Source: Microdochium bolleyi
Lineage: Eukaryota; Ascomycota; Sordariomycetes; Xylariales; Microdochiaceae
Direction of reading: 5' to 3'
Length of the DNA: 64,000 bases
Assembly: GCA_001566295.1 (NCBI GenBank)
Contig: KQ964255.1
Span: forward strand, 744,001 to 808,000
Made by a program: the position numbers and the translations under genes. The notes below the pieces were generated by a model. That model was given only the letters and a program-made list of their open reading frames with translations. It was not told where the DNA came from and did not search any database. Shown here one piece after another: positions 43,999-56,136 of this stretch. Position 1 is the stretch's first letter. Each line of letters opens with the position of its first letter.

Positions 43999-45696
43999 AT
44001 GGCTGTCCGTCCTGGCGAGGAGAATGTGGCTACTCTGTAGGGCTGACTTTCCTCTCTGAAAATGTCGCGATTCCGTGACCACTGGCTGACACTCGTTGGT
44101 CGCGAGCAGTTTCGGCGACATCCACTACTTCTACGGCCCCGAGTCGGTCCGGCCGCGCCACCACCGCTTCGACAAGGGCTCGTACGTCTACCTCTTTGAG
44201 AATGCAGCCAGTCGAACGTCCCGGATCGAAATAGCCAACCAGCCGGGCACCGACGACCAGGACGCCTTTGAGGGCTGTAAGTCTTCTCTCCTAGTGCCCG
44301 CCTGCCTCTCTCACTCGTACAGTGAACCCAGCTGCTGACCCAGTTCCACTGTCTCTCCGCAGTCCTCGACCACACTCTCGTCCGCTACTCGTACAAGCAG
44401 CAATGCCTCGTCTCCATTACTGTTGACGGCGTCCCCGGCGCGCCGCCGCCCGACCACAGCCAGTGGCACCTGCCCACCTTCGACCCGAGCAACCAGGCAA
44501 AGTACCACTACAAGCTGCACTCGCTCGACATCTACTTCTGGACCCAGAACGACGCCCTCCAGTTCGTTAACGGCGTCAGGCGTCTCCTCCCGCCGCACCA
44601 GGTCGAGGTCGCCGACGAGCCGGGCCCGCCGGCTCACTCCCCCTTTGTCCAGGCCGCACCCGCTGCCGCGCCTGGGGGCTCGCTGGTGCAGAAGCTCGAG
44701 AACATGGCCGTCTCGGACCCGCAGTACGCCGGCAGCGGAGCGGCTGCCACGCCCGACACAGCTGGATCACAAAGGCAGCAGCAACAGCAACAGCAACAAC
44801 AAGCCGCACCGCCACCAGTCTTCGTCCCGATGGCGTACAACCCAGCGGCCCCGGCGGCCCCCGAGCAGATCGCCCACCGCGAGAAGACGCCGCCGCCGCC
44901 CGACGACGGTCTGGACCCCTTGGCTGTTGCCCTCGCGCGCGATCAGCACCCAGCAGGCATGGTGCCCGGCGCCGGGCCGTTCGGGGGACCGCACACCTTC
45001 TCCGCGCCGCCGGGCCAGATCGGCCTCCCCGGACCGCCGGGCGTCCCACCACCTCCGGCAGCAGCCGTGGCTCACCAGCAGCAGCAGTACGGCGGCGGCA
45101 TGGCTAGCCCGGGCTTCGCGCCGTCTCCGTTCGGCCACCTCCAGCGCGCGGCGACCATGCCCGTCAGCAACCCCGCCGCCCACGGCCTGGCGTCGCCGGG
45201 TCTGCAGAGTCCCTACGGCAGCGGGTTCCCACAGCAGCAGCAAGCAACACCACCGCCCCCGCCGCCTCCTGCGGCCCAGAATGCAGCAGCCGCCCCGCAC
45301 GCGCCGCCGGGAGGTTTTGCGCAGTACAGCTACGAACAACAGACCTCCCAGTATCACCAGCAGCAGCAGCAGCAGCAGCAGGCGCAGGCGCAGCAACAAC
45401 AGGCAGCGGCGGCGGCGGAGGCGGCGGCGGCGGCGCGCTACGGCCCGACGGGCGGCGACTGGAGCGTGCACCAGCAGGTGTACCGCCCCACGGAGCAGGA
45501 GTACATCAACCACAAGATCGATAGCGGGTCATATAAGCAGCACCAGTCCAAGCTCCCCGGGCCGGCGGCCGACGGGTCCGCGGCGGGGGGCAGTGGTGGG
45601 AAGGAGGAGAAGACCAGCAAGCTCGGGCAGAACGCGGAGAGGCTGGAGAACGGGCTCACGGGCATGCTGAAGAAGTTTGAGAAGAAGTTCATCTGA
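43999..45696 (+). CDS. Conserved fungal protein with N-terminal PH-like domain and Q/P-rich tail
   Basis: Exons 43999..44036, 44110..44276, 44363..45696 give 512 aa, all in frame. The first join gives MAVRPGEENVATLFGDIHYFYG. Residues about 12-150 form a compact domain (HHRFDKGSYVYLFENA, RIEIANQPGTDDQDAFEGF, RYSYKQQCLVSITVDG, YHYKLHSLDIYFWTQNDALQFVNGVRRLL) that looks like a beta-rich PH-like fold and recurs in filamentous fungi. After that the protein is Pro/Gln/Ala-rich with Q runs of up to nine. A short helical C-terminus GLTGMLKKFEKKFI ends it. The conserved YRPTEQEYINHKIDSGSYK before the end may be a binding motif. I do not recognise a named function. Confidence 0.82.
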
Positions 45697-46340
45697 AATG
45701 CTTCGATACGGTTATAGTGAGGAGAGGGGGCCGGGGGGTATGTTCAGTGTTGGAATGGCATGCATGCGCGGCGTGCTGTGGGAAAGATGAACCAGAATCT
45801 AGGGATTTGCTCACTGCTTTGCTATATACACCTTGAGTTTGAGTGCATTGCGGTCACTGGAACCTTCGTTGGAGAAGTGTGTGACAATAGTCCAGGAGAA
45901 GATTGAATGTACAAACGAAGAGAGTCGAACCTCAACGGGACAAAGAAACTGCATGTGGCAACGACGTCTGTGCCTGTAATAGCGTGTGGTCTGACTTGTC
46001 CAGTGCCGTTGATCGCAAATACCGTTTGGATCATTCCACTCCAGGCGACTGCGCTGGTTGCGCACTTTCAGACGCACACTTGGTGTAGCAACGCACGCTG
46101 TATTTGCGATGTTTATGAGTATTTTGCTGAGCTTGCTCGGTATCTTGTTCATGACTATACATGTACTCATCTCCTGAACCAGGCAAATGCTGCCGTTCCC
46201 GTCCGGTGCGGGTCAGTGCTGCCATCCAATCGCTCCTCGTCTCGATCGACCCCCTTCCCCTCCTAATATACAGGATCGTACAACACACCAACGCCACTGC
46301 CGCATGCGATATGTCCGCTCAATGCTGCAAAAGTCCCTCC
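45697..46340. other. Convergent 3' spacer
   Basis: About 640 bp between the stops of the Q/P-rich gene and the mS26-like gene. No gene, RNA or repeat seen. Confidence 0.4.
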
Positions 46341-47285
46341 TCAGTCCATCTTGCCACCCGTGAGCTGCTCAGCGACAAGCTTCTGGCGCTTCAGTGTGCG
46401 CGTGGCGTCCGCGGTTGTGCTCTGGAGGAGATCGCTGGTGCTGCGGCTGACCTCCTTCATCATGTCTGTCATGGTCTTGGGCTTGCCCTGCAGATCCCAC
46501 ACGTTGTACATGGGCCGCCCAGAGTTGGACATGCCCATCGAGCTGAAGTAGTCGGGCGCGAACTCCTTTTCCACCAGTTCCTCAAGCTCCTTCTCTGTGA
46601 CGATGAAGCTCCTGGCGTTCATATACAGCTCCTGGACAGCATCGATGCGGCGTTCGGAGCGTGCCTGCTCCAACGCGTCGCTCTTGGCCTTGGACGCCAG
46701 GGCGCGCTCGAATCGCAACGGATCAGGCGCCACCGCCGTCTTGAGAGTCTCGGGATCAATGCTGGCGCGCGTGAGGCGGTCGCCTTCGCTCTCGGGAGCG
46801 CTGGCGGCACGGCGGTGCTGAGCGACCTTGAGGGCGCGGGACTCGGCCACCTTCTTGTCCGAGACGACCTTGCGCTCCCACAGGTCCTGGATACCAGCGC
46901 GGACGTTCTCGCGGCGCTTGAGGGCCATGGAGCGCTTCCACGCCTGCTTGTCCGACCTGGGGGGCTGCTTGGAGCTTTCCGACGTGGGCTCGGCGGCCAG
47001 GCTGTCTAGGACATCTTGTGTTGGCTCGTAGTCACCGCTCTTCCACCGGAAAACCTTTCTGGGTACTGGTAGGTGGCCACGGACCGGGCTGAGCTCGCGG
47101 CGGGCCTCGATGGACTGGTCTTGTGGCGGATTGGGGACGTTGATGTAGCGGGGAGACTCTGGGGGTATCCGTGAGGCACAGGCGTTGGCGGATGTGCTGA
47201 ATGGCTGGGCGCGGAGGCAGACGGCGGAGGCCGTGGCGAGAGATGAGACGGCCCTGGGGAGGACCGTCGGCCGGAGAGCAGCCAT
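46341..47285 (-). CDS. Probable mitochondrial small-subunit ribosomal protein mS26 (PET123-like)
   Basis: Intronless, 314 aa from the ATG at 47285; the open frame continues upstream to 47474 but without protein character. The N-terminus MAALRPTVLPRAVSSLATAS with Arg and Ser and no acids is a mitochondrial presequence. The rest is highly charged and helical with KRRENVRAGIQDLWERKVVSDKKVAESRALKV and EGDRLTRASIDPETLK, and ends with a hydrophilic helix. The basic helix plus the DRLT-type motif resembles the fungal mS26/PET123 family. The identification is from remembered pattern. It shares a 380-bp promoter with NOG2. Confidence 0.6.
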   Translation of the reverse strand: MAALRPTVLPRAVSSLATASAVCLRAQPFSTSANACASRIPPESPRYINVPNPPQDQSIEARRELSPVRGHLPVPRKVFRWKSGDYEPTQDVLDSLAAEPTSESSKQPPRSDKQAWKRSMALKRRENVRAGIQDLWERKVVSDKKVAESRALKVAQHRRAASAPESEGDRLTRASIDPETLKTAVAPDPLRFERALASKAKSDALEQARSERRIDAVQELYMNARSFIVTEKELEELVEKEFAPDYFSSMGMSNSGRPMYNVWDLQGKPKTMTDMMKEVSRSTSDLLQSTTADATRTLKRQKLVAEQLTGGKMD

Positions 47286-47665
47286 GTTGTTTGGGTTTCG
47301 TGGGCTGCGGTTGTCGTCGACGGCGATGCCTCGATGCTGTGTCGTCGGCTGCGAAAGAAGGTGTGGAAATTCTGGCTCTGGTGTGGAGCCGCTGCTTGGA
47401 AGTGCATCCGCCCTGCGATTGGCCGACAGGACGTCCCTGGCCCGCCGAGCCGCCTGCAGCATGGCAGAAATCATGGGCGGTCAAAAAGTTCAGGGTGGGG
47501 CTCCCCGGCCATCGCCCTTCTTTTTTTCTTTGCCATGCAGGCTCTCCAGTCCCATTGCTTTCTCTTCCCTCCCCGTGGTGTCTGCAGAACATTTTCGTGT
47601 CCTGCATCCCCAAACCCACCGCGCATCTTTACACCCACGCGCCCAAGCCCCAGTCGCCGGCAACC
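47286..47665. promoter_or_regulatory. Bidirectional promoter mS26 / NOG2
   Basis: Only 380 bp separate the two ATGs, so the two transcripts must share this region. A pyrimidine-rich tract (47515-47580) precedes NOG2. No TATA box is obvious. Confidence 0.55.
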
Positions 47666-49881
47666 ATGGGTACTGGAAAGAAGGAGAAAAGCCGGCTTGT
47701 CCGCCAGGGCAAGACCGGCGACGGCATGCAGAATGTCAAGACCAAGGGCGAGAACTTCTACCGGTACGTCTTGTCTTGCCCGCCTCGGCGCATAGTACTG
47801 CGGTCCCGCCGCTCTCCCCTAGCAGACTACTAACCTTCCTTTCGTTGTCCTGCAGAGATGCCAAGAAGGTCAAGATCGTCAACATGCGGCGGGAAGCCAA
47901 GCCTGGGCGCAACGCCGAGGGTACCGTCACCCAGGCCATGAGCTATCAGTCTAGGGAGGCGCCCGTAGCCCGCATTGAGCCCAACCGCCGGTGGTTTGGC
48001 AACACCCGCGTCATCTCTCAAGACTCTCTCAAGTCGTTCCGCGAGGCCATGGCAGAGAAGGCCAAGGACCCTTACACGGTCCTGCTCAAGAGCAACAAGC
48101 TGCCAATGAGCTTGATCCGCGACGGCTCCGACACCAATGGCATCAAGCAACACAAGGCCAAGATGACCATCGAGACGGCCCCATTTGCGCAGGCCTTTGG
48201 ACCCAAGAGCCAGCGCAAGAGAGTAAAGCTTGACGTCGGCTCCCTGACCGACCTTGCCGATAACACCGAGAAAAGCATGGACACATACAAGGAGCGGCTC
48301 GAGCAGCAGCGCCTGCTCAGTGGCCAGTCGGGTTCGACAGAATACGCAGACATCAGTGCCGATATGCACCTCGATAGCGATGCGCCATTGACGCTCGCAA
48401 TCGAGCCCATCTTCAACAAGGGTCAAAGCAAGCGTATCTGGAACGAGTTGTACAAGGTGGTCGATTCCTCAGACGTGATCATTCATGTCTTGGATGCCAG
48501 AGATCCGCTCGGCACGAGATGTCGCAGTGTGGAAAAGTACCTTCGCGAAGAGGCGCCACACAAGCATCTTATCTTTGTGCTCAATAAGACTGACCTCATT
48601 CCCACATCGGTTGCTGTAAGTTCACAGAAATTCCTCCATTTGCCCTACTCCACTCTCCTCCCTTCCATCCCAATATTCTTTGTCAGGACACTTTCTCGCC
48701 AATTCTTTGGTGCCTTTCGTGGGAGACGTCTGTTACAATATTGGGAGATCAAACATCCGAGCTTGATGTCTCGTTGGTCCTTGGACCATCGAGGCTGATT
48801 TGGTCCCGTCTTGGGGCCGGTCATTAGCAAGGGCCGTGTTTCATTTTTGAGTTGAACTCCATCTCTGTCCACTGGGACGGCATTGTGATGGTTTTCTTAG
48901 TAATGATTCATACATACTACCTACCCTACCACTTTTGTTTCTGCTGTCGTCGACCTCGTTGCTGACAAGAACTAGGCTGCCTGGGTTCGCCACCTGTCCA
49001 AGGATGCTCCTACGCTAGCATTCCACTCCAGCATCACGAATCCCTTCGGCAAGGGCTCTCTCATCCAGCTCCTGAGACAGTTTTCGTCATTACACTCTGA
49101 TCGCAAGCAAATCAGCGTCGGCTTTATTGGATATCCCAACACTGGAAAATCCAGCATCATCAACACGCTGCGGAAGAAGAAGGTCTGCACCGTCGCGCCT
49201 ATACCAGGCGAAACAAAGGTCTGGCAATACATCACCCTGATGAAGCGGATATACCTCATCGACTGTCCTGGTATTGTGCCCCCATCTATCACGGACACGC
49301 CCACCGATATCCTCTTGCGTGGTGTGGTTCGTGTTGAAAATGTGGAAAACCCAGAGCAGTACATGCCTGCCCTGATGGCCAAGGTCAAGCCTCACCACTT
49401 GGAAAGGACGTATGGGCTCAAGGGTTGGACAGATCATATACACTTCCTCGAGCTTCTTGCCCGCAAGGGTGGCCGTCTGCTGAAGGCGGGTGAGCCTGAT
49501 GTGGACGGTATTGCCAAGATGGTGTTGAATGACTTCTCTCGCGGCAAGATTCCCTGGTTCACTCCTGCGCCAGTCGAAGAAGAAGGTGCCGCTACCGCAC
49601 TCGAGGGCCGCGAAGGCCGGCTCGGCGAGATGCGTAAGAAGCGCAAGCGGGAAGAAGGCGAGAGCGCGGCTGCGGACACGTCTCTTGTGGTGCCGGCATC
49701 TGGTGGCGGCGATGATGATGACGAGGATGACGAGGATGATGGTGAATTCGAAGGCTTCGACGACGAGCCGCCTCAGGACGGACCTACCTCAGCCCAGAAT
49801 GGCGAGGTCAGTGATGATGATATGATACCCCTTGACGAGCTCAGCGACGATGACGATTCAAGCGATGAGGAGGCTGGATGA
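47666..49881 (+). CDS. NOG2: Nucleolar GTPase, 60S ribosome assembly
   Basis: Exons 47666..47763, 47856..48615, 48976..49881 give 587 aa, all in frame. The second intron is 360 nt, the longest here. The GTPase is circularly permuted as in the YlqF/Nog2 family: NKTDLIP (G4) at about residue 275, then GYPNTGKSSIINTL (G1), IPGETKVWQY and DCPGIVPP (G3) downstream. The N-terminal NGP1NT domain (NMRREAKPGRN, NRRWFGNTRVISQDSLKSFREAM) is complete. An acidic Asp/Glu C-terminal tail with a basic KKRKREE stretch fits nucleolar location. Nog2 acts late in nuclear pre-60S maturation before Nmd3 binding. Start chosen by homology (MGTGKKEKSRLVRQG). Confidence 0.96.
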
Positions 49882-50700
49882 AGGACGGGACGCTGGATTG
49901 GTCATACGACCAACATGAAGCGACGAACCCGCTCCGCCTAGTGCTACAGCTCGGTTCAGCTCGCGCATGGGACAATGACGCCGAGGTCGCGTGTAGCTTT
50001 GACATAAGCAAGCGCCGTGACGAGATTGAGGCGCAACTCCAGGCAAGAGCGGGCATTCGAGAGGGATTGCCGACAGAAGTATCAGTCCTGGCTGCATACA
50101 ATGGAAGCCGGCCGGCGAGACGGCACTTGCCTAGAGCAAGTAGGATCATATGTCTGTGATCCTAGCAGCCAGTACGGCTGCAGCACAGCGTGTAGATGAT
50201 GAGGCGCGCTGGGAACAGGCTAGGCCACAGCGTCGAGTCCACCGACTCGATACTCTTGAGAGTTCACTATCCCGTCTTCAACGAAGACCACTACAACTCA
50301 AAGTCTCACATTGCCAGCACGGCATCCCCCACCTGCAATACAGTCTTACAATTGGTGACCTGACATGTTCCTTTGTGACAACGGTGAATTTGGCAATGCG
50401 GTATATGCAGGCACAGGCAGGAAGCGCTCCTGCCTGAGAGTTGGATTTGCACCCCCATATCTCGAACGGCAGGCACTATGCCCTCGGCAACTTGACCACC
50501 CTCCAATCTTTGCCACTCATCTCTCTCCTGTCACGAGTAGAAAGCACAGATGCTGGCTAGCCTCGACCTGTCCACGGCTTGGACACCTTCTTTTTGGCAC
50601 AACGACCTCTCGGCTTGTACCTCGACTCACTGCAAGCGTAAAGATATCTGGAACTGTCGGCGTCGATAACATAGCAGCTCAGAGCCCGACCCAAGAATAC
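49882..50700. other. Intergenic region between NOG2 and the But2-domain gene
   Basis: About 820 bp. An ATG overlapping the NOG2 stop (49878) opens a 93-codon frame, but it looks like 3' UTR. The right part is the promoter of the But2-domain gene. Nothing else supportable. Confidence 0.35.
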
Positions 50701-52072
50701 ATGCCTTCCAACTATTTTAGAAACCAGCCCAGCACCCGGATCAGTATGCCGGTGTGGTTTCCTGCACTACAGGTCCTGCTTGCTATGCTCGCCCAGCTAT
50801 GTAACTCCGCCTTGGTTCGCCAGAATGCTGGCTGTGGCTTTCACATTCAGACCAATGGCTCCTCAAGCTTCCCCGTAGGCGAACTATCCAGCGGCCAGGC
50901 GAGAGCCGGTAGCGACATGACTCCTTCTCTGTTCACATGGTTTGGGGATGCCTTTGTCGACCAACAAGGCCGAGGCTGTTGGTGGACTCGTAAGTCGTAT
51001 TCCGTCTCCGGCCAGCCAGGGCGACCATCCATACTCCATACTTTCCGTCGCTAATGAACAATCATGATCATGTGTAGCACCGACCTTCCTCCTGCAGTGC
51101 GATCCTGGGCAGATGCCTGACCATGGCCACGAGATCGGTTGTGACGGTCAGCTGGCGTTTCGTGGCCAGACCACATTCTACCAATGCGAGACCGGCGATG
51201 GCGACCAAGTCAATATCTACACGCTGCCCAGTGGTGTCCGATGCAACTACGTCACGCTGGTTGCCGACGATTGCCGTCCGGATTGTCCGATCGGGGGTCA
51301 GGCACCGGCGCCTTTTCCTACCTTCCGTCCGCTGACGGGCGTGCCGTCTGCCACGACTATCAATCCCGGATCATCGACTTCACCTGCGCCAGGTGCCTCT
51401 TCTGCCAGTAGTCCTGGAGATGGCGCTTCGTCAGAGAACTCGCAGTCGATTACAGCTAGCATTCCGGGCAGTGTCCCATCCTCGGCGAGTCCGACTGTCT
51501 CCGGAAGTCAGAGCCAGATCAGTGCCTCCGCCACGTCTTCAACTGCGGCCGCACAGTGCACGCCTGATCTCGAGGGCCAGTCGGAATCACCTCATCTAAT
51601 GGTGCCTGTCGATAGTGCTCACCCTGACCAGTCATACGGCCCAAGTTTCTATGGCCAGATCTCGCCAAACGCCTCGACGTTGTACAACTTTGACGTGCCT
51701 CCGGCTGATGCAGGCAAGACCTGCACGCTATTCTTCGATTTTCCTCAAGCAGACTCAACGAGCACCGGTTACATGTGGTCTGGAACTGGCAAGTTGACAT
51801 TCGAGCAGATGGGAGGGATTGCCATGTCCAACACAACCTTCAACTCACGACCGGATGTCTTCATGGAGATGGCCAACTTAGACGTGGAGCCTGGCAACAA
51901 ATACGTCATCGCCACCTTCCCATGCCCGGCTGGAGACCGTGTGACCTTCCAGATACGCGAGAAAGAGCCGTCTGCGACAGGGGGCAGTCCGCAGGGTAAT
52001 GCAGATACTTGCCTGTACTATCTTCAAGAACACAAGCCTGTGCCGATAGGGCTGTTCATGTCCAAGTGCTGA
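50701..52072 (+). CDS. Secreted Ser/Thr-rich protein with But2 C-terminal domain
   Basis: Exons 50701..50989 and 51078..52072 (phase 1, GTAAGT donor), 427 aa from the first ATG. An internal ATG at 50746 gives a better signal peptide (MPVWFPALQVLLAMLAQLCN) and is probably the real start (412 aa). The N-terminal domain is Cys-rich (GCGFHIQTNG, GCWWT, FLLQCDPGQ, YQCETGDGD, CNYVTLVADDC). A Ser/Thr/Pro linker (about residues 210-280) follows. The C-terminal part (YGPSFYGQISPNASTLYNFDVP, GKTCTLFFDFP, NKYVIATFPCPAGDRVTFQIRE, DTCLYYLQEHKPVPIGLFM) is the But2 C-terminal domain (PF09792), common in fungal extracellular and cell-wall proteins. Its role is unknown. Confidence 0.88.
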
Positions 52073-52786
52073 AGGCTGCAAGGCTCGGTTAGGCGCGGTA
52101 CACATGCTGACGACTGCAAGGACGCTCAGGGGGTAATGGCTCGGAACAGCTTCAGGCTTCCTGTTGTGCGGATCAATGCACTCGTGGCTAATAGCTTGAC
52201 CCGCGTATTGCCCCACGATTTTGGCCAGTTCTTGGGACTTTGTACCAATTATATATCTCTGCTAGCACACGGGGACCACCTGTGATCACAGTGAAGCACG
52301 CGATCCCATGCCCGTGACATGAGCGGAAAGACTTTACTGGAGTGGAACGTGGGCCAGCACCAGTCTCGCGCTTAAAGTCAATGTAGTCACAGCTTGTCAC
52401 GTTATCCGTGCTCCCATTTGAAATCGTGTATTGAGGCTCTGCCTAGCGAGAGCGAATACAATGAGAAAAGGAGAAACAAGGAACAGGAAGATCAGAATTG
52501 GAGACCTCCAGAAATGTTGCAATCCGCCAGAACGCCTGTGATGTATGTATGAGAAATCAAAGTGAAGACTGAGAGCGGAGACCTCCGATGATTAGGATAG
52601 CCCGACACAAGCACGATCCATCGTTTCCTGCGCCTGAGAGCCCTGTGGCGCGCATGGCCCATGCAGTTGTGGTCAGTGGCCCTCGGCCCAAAGTTTCCAG
52701 TTCCCATCATGAGGCACAAATTGTGTTATACACGACAGTAAATCACCCTCGCACTCCCACCCTTATGATTCAAAATGACGGGACGC
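52073..52786. other. Convergent 3' spacer
   Basis: About 710 bp between the convergent stops of the But2-domain gene and the ABC transporter. No gene seen. Confidence 0.4.
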
Positions 52787-55700
52787 TCACCGCCGCTCCA
52801 CGAGTACGAAATGCATCGCCGCGAAAGCAAGGACCACGAACACGGAAGCAAAGATGCCCAGGTTCAGGACGTCCATCCACTTGGCGCCATTCCTGAAACC
52901 GAAGCTGGACAGGATTGCGGCACCGGGGACTGTGATGTCAAGGCCATACTTCTTGTCGATGAGCGTGAGTTCGATGACCTCGTTGACGATGAGGGCCTCG
53001 AAGCCGTAGTGGAAGATGGACAAGCTCTGCAGCCATCTCGCACCGGCAGGGACAGCATCGTGGTTGAGCAGCAGGCCCGCAAAGAGTAGGCTGAACAGCA
53101 TGACCAGCGAGCCGATGAGGTTGGCGACGCTGCCGTCCTTGCAAACGATGCCGATAAACAGGCAGATCGCGGCGGCGGCGAGGTTGAAGAGCACGAGAAT
53201 AAGCATGAAGGTAAAGAAGTGCGGCCCGTCGGCGATGAGCCCGGTCATCGGGTAGATGATGGCGCCCATGATGATCGGGGGAATGATGCGGAGCGGGACA
53301 ATGTCGAACAGGACCTTGGCGGCGAAGTAGGTGATCGGGGAGTAGTACCCGTTGGCACGCTCGCGCGTGAAGAGCAGGCGCTCGGACGCGAAGACGTTGA
53401 GGCTGGTCAGGGTGCTGAAGCCGAAGAGTGCGAGCAGGAAGAAGAACAGACCCAGGCGGTTCTGGAAGCCCGGGATGTCATCTGTTAGGCCATAGAACAG
53501 ATACCCAGAGAGCACGGCGAGAAGAATCGCAATAGCGTAGTGCGTGAGCATGAGCAGCGGGTTGCGATAGAGGTTTCTGAAGGTGCGCTGGGACAAGATG
53601 ACGAACTGCCGGAAGTAGCCAATACGAGCGTAGCCCCGGCCGATGGCACTGCTGCCAGCGATGGAGCCGTTGGCGAGATGACCATTTTGGCCATTGGCGC
53701 CTTCAGCAGTCGCAACAGACTGACGAATTTCCTCAGCGATGCTTCGTGCAATATCAGATTCGGCGTATGCGTAGACCAGCGAATCAAGGTTGGACCCTGC
53801 GGATGGGGGCGCATCATCGGCGTCTTCCACAATGATCTGAGGACCACCACGTTGCTTGTGTAGCTTGTACGCGCCAATCTCCTCCTCGCCGTCGGACGAG
53901 GCCGCAGTCTCCGCGTTATTCTTGCGGCGAGTAAAAAGTTCCCTTTCCTGTCGTGCCCGGATGGAGTCCTTGCGCTTGTTCTTGGGGCGAGACTGGCGGC
54001 TCGACGATGGCTCCGTGGAGCTATCGTCGGCGGTATCTCCGGAAATGCTCGCGATTGACTTGACAGCTGTGGTGCTGCTTGGGCCCACACTGGCGGTGTC
54101 GTTGACAGAGACTGTCCCATCGTCGAAGGGCCCCGCAGCACTGGCGTGCATGGTCAGGTCGACGAGGTAGTCCGCAATGTTGAAACCGGGAGGGCAGGCA
54201 TAGCCGATCTGGTCGAAGTATTCCTGGCATTGCGAGAACGGTCCAGAGTAGACTGTCTTGCCCTGGGCGAGAAGAATCAGTCTGTCGAAGAGGGCCACAA
54301 TGTTGGAGCGAGGCTGGTGGATGGTGAAAATGACGGTGCGCTTATAGGTCTTGGCCAAGGTCACCAAGCATTCGATGACGTTGAAAGCGTTGAAAGCATC
54401 AAGACCGCTGGTAGGCTCATCAAGGAACAAGATCGAAGGGCTGGTGACGAGCTCGCAGGCGATACCAACACGCCTCTTCTCTCCGCCAGAAATGCCGCGC
54501 CCCTGGCCCTCCTCTGAGCCAATCAGGGAGTCACGAATATGGTAGATGCCAAGCTGCTTCTCGACGTCCCAGACCTTCTGCTCCTTGGCAGCGCGGCTCA
54601 TGGCTTTAGGCAAGCGCAGGAGAGCACTGGTCAGAATCGTCTCGTGTACAGTCAGGGTGGGAAGCATGGTGTCTTCCTGGTCGACGAAGCCTGTGACGCT
54701 CTTGAACTCGGCGTTGCTGACCTTCTCGCCGTTCACAAAGAAGTCGCCGCCGCACGCGCCTCGCTTGTTCTTGCGAGCAAGGATATCGAGAAAACTGGTC
54801 TTGCCCGCGCCAGAAGCGCCCATGATCGCTGTGATCTCGCCAGGATGGGCGATGCCCTGGATGTCGCTGAGAATGGTTCTCCCGTTGACTCCATACGACA
54901 CGTTCTGCCAGTACATGGTGGCCGGCTTGTGGTCCATCATGAGCCTGGAAGTCTCGTCATCGGAATCGTCCAGCGAGATCGCGCCGTACTTGAATTGCCG
55001 TCTGGACAGGTACCATGTGCCGAGGATCACGGCAACAAGGAAGAGAGAGCAGCCGGCGATGACACCAGCAATGAGTGGGGTGTTGATCTGCTTAACAGGC
55101 CGTTGGAAGCCCGGGACCTCGGTCTGGTATAGGCACTCGCCGGATCTGCACTCGAGCTTGATGTTGGCATCACCAAAGATGGCCTGGACCATGTCATCGA
55201 GGGCGGGCTCGGAGAATGCGCAGGCGTTGACGCCACTGTCGACTTGGTTGCATTCGAAGACGGCGGGGCCGGTGATCATCTCGTCGAGGAAGTCTGTGAG
55301 ATCGACAGAGCCATCGGCGCCACAGAGCATACGATCGGGGATGCAGCTGCACTCGACCTTGGGACACTTGTAGTGGGTACTGTTCTTGTTCTCTGTGAAC
55401 TCGGCGCTAGACTCGCATTCGCCGAGATGGCAGTAGAAGGACTCGAGCTTGTCGATCCAGAACTGGAAGTCGCAGAGGCCCGACTCCTTTTCGCAGCTGA
55501 AGGTGGCCTGGGGGACCTTGCCAGCGAGCATGTCCAAGATCTTAGCGTTGGTGACATCGCACATCTGGTAGTTCTGCTTGACGGCCTCGCCGTTCTGGTA
55601 GCAGACGCCACCCTCCGAGGTAGGCATGAGGGCATTGCATGCGAGATCTTGAGTACAGACATTACAGTTGATGCCGGTCCAGCCGTCATCGCAGTCGCAG

Positions 55701-56136
55701 GAGTCGCCCTGTCGCACAGGTCTGTCTTTGCCGCGGGCAAGGGATCCGCACGCTGTTTGTGTGACGGAGAGGGTTAGCGACGTGGCAACCAATGAGATAG
55801 GCAAGAACCAGTGGTGCTGCGCAGATGGGGGGAAGCAAGCAAGCTGGACATACTGGGATCGAGGCAGGACTCTCCTCCAAAGCCGGGTGGACACTCGCAC
55901 TGGCCGTTGTACTCGTTGCACTGGGCGTACTGGCCACAAGAGTAGGCGGGCAGCAGACAGTTGAAGCAGGGCGGGCAGTCGTCGGCGGCGCGGACGTTGA
56001 GGAGGGCCATGTGGGCTCTGAGCATGTCGTCCTGGGTGTAGTTCTTGGCGGTGGCCATGATGGGCGCGATGGCCAGGAGGGCGAGGCCGGCCATGGAGGC
56101 GCGGCCTGCAGCCCCCAGCGCCAGGCGGGCGAGCAT
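52787..56136 (-). CDS. ADP1: ABCG half-transporter of the ADP1 type with EGF-like ectodomain
   Basis: Exons 55854..56136 and 52787..55752 (phase 1, GTATGT donor), 1082 aa. A signal peptide (about 1-30) is followed by a long Cys-rich ectodomain with EGF-like motifs (CPPCFNCLLPAYSCGQYAQC, CECPPGFGG, CDCDDGWTG). One helix is near residue 410. The nucleotide-binding domain has Walker A GASGAGKTS, signature ISGGEKRRVG and Walker B ILFLDEPTSGLD. A polar Ser/Glu-rich linker and a C-terminal six-helix domain (GYFRQFVILSQRTFRNLYRNP onward, ending FVLVERR) complete it. This layout is diagnostic of fungal ADP1. The substrate is unknown. The intron falls in the ectodomain. The gene diverges from an aminotransferase gene. 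Confidence 0.93.

Noticed and set aside
44423..45670. 415-codon Ser/Arg/Thr/Pro-rich frame overlapping the Q/P-rich gene
   Set aside because: Shifted frame of the same coding exon; the other frame has the conserved domain and consistent splice joins.
45900..46000. T-arm-like GAGGTTCGACTCTC on the minus strand
   Set aside because: Neither a cloverleaf nor an acceptor or anticodon stem can be drawn around it, so no tRNA is called.
49878..50159. 93-codon frame overlapping the NOG2 stop codon
   Set aside because: It starts within the NOG2 stop, has no family resemblance and most likely lies in the 3' UTR.
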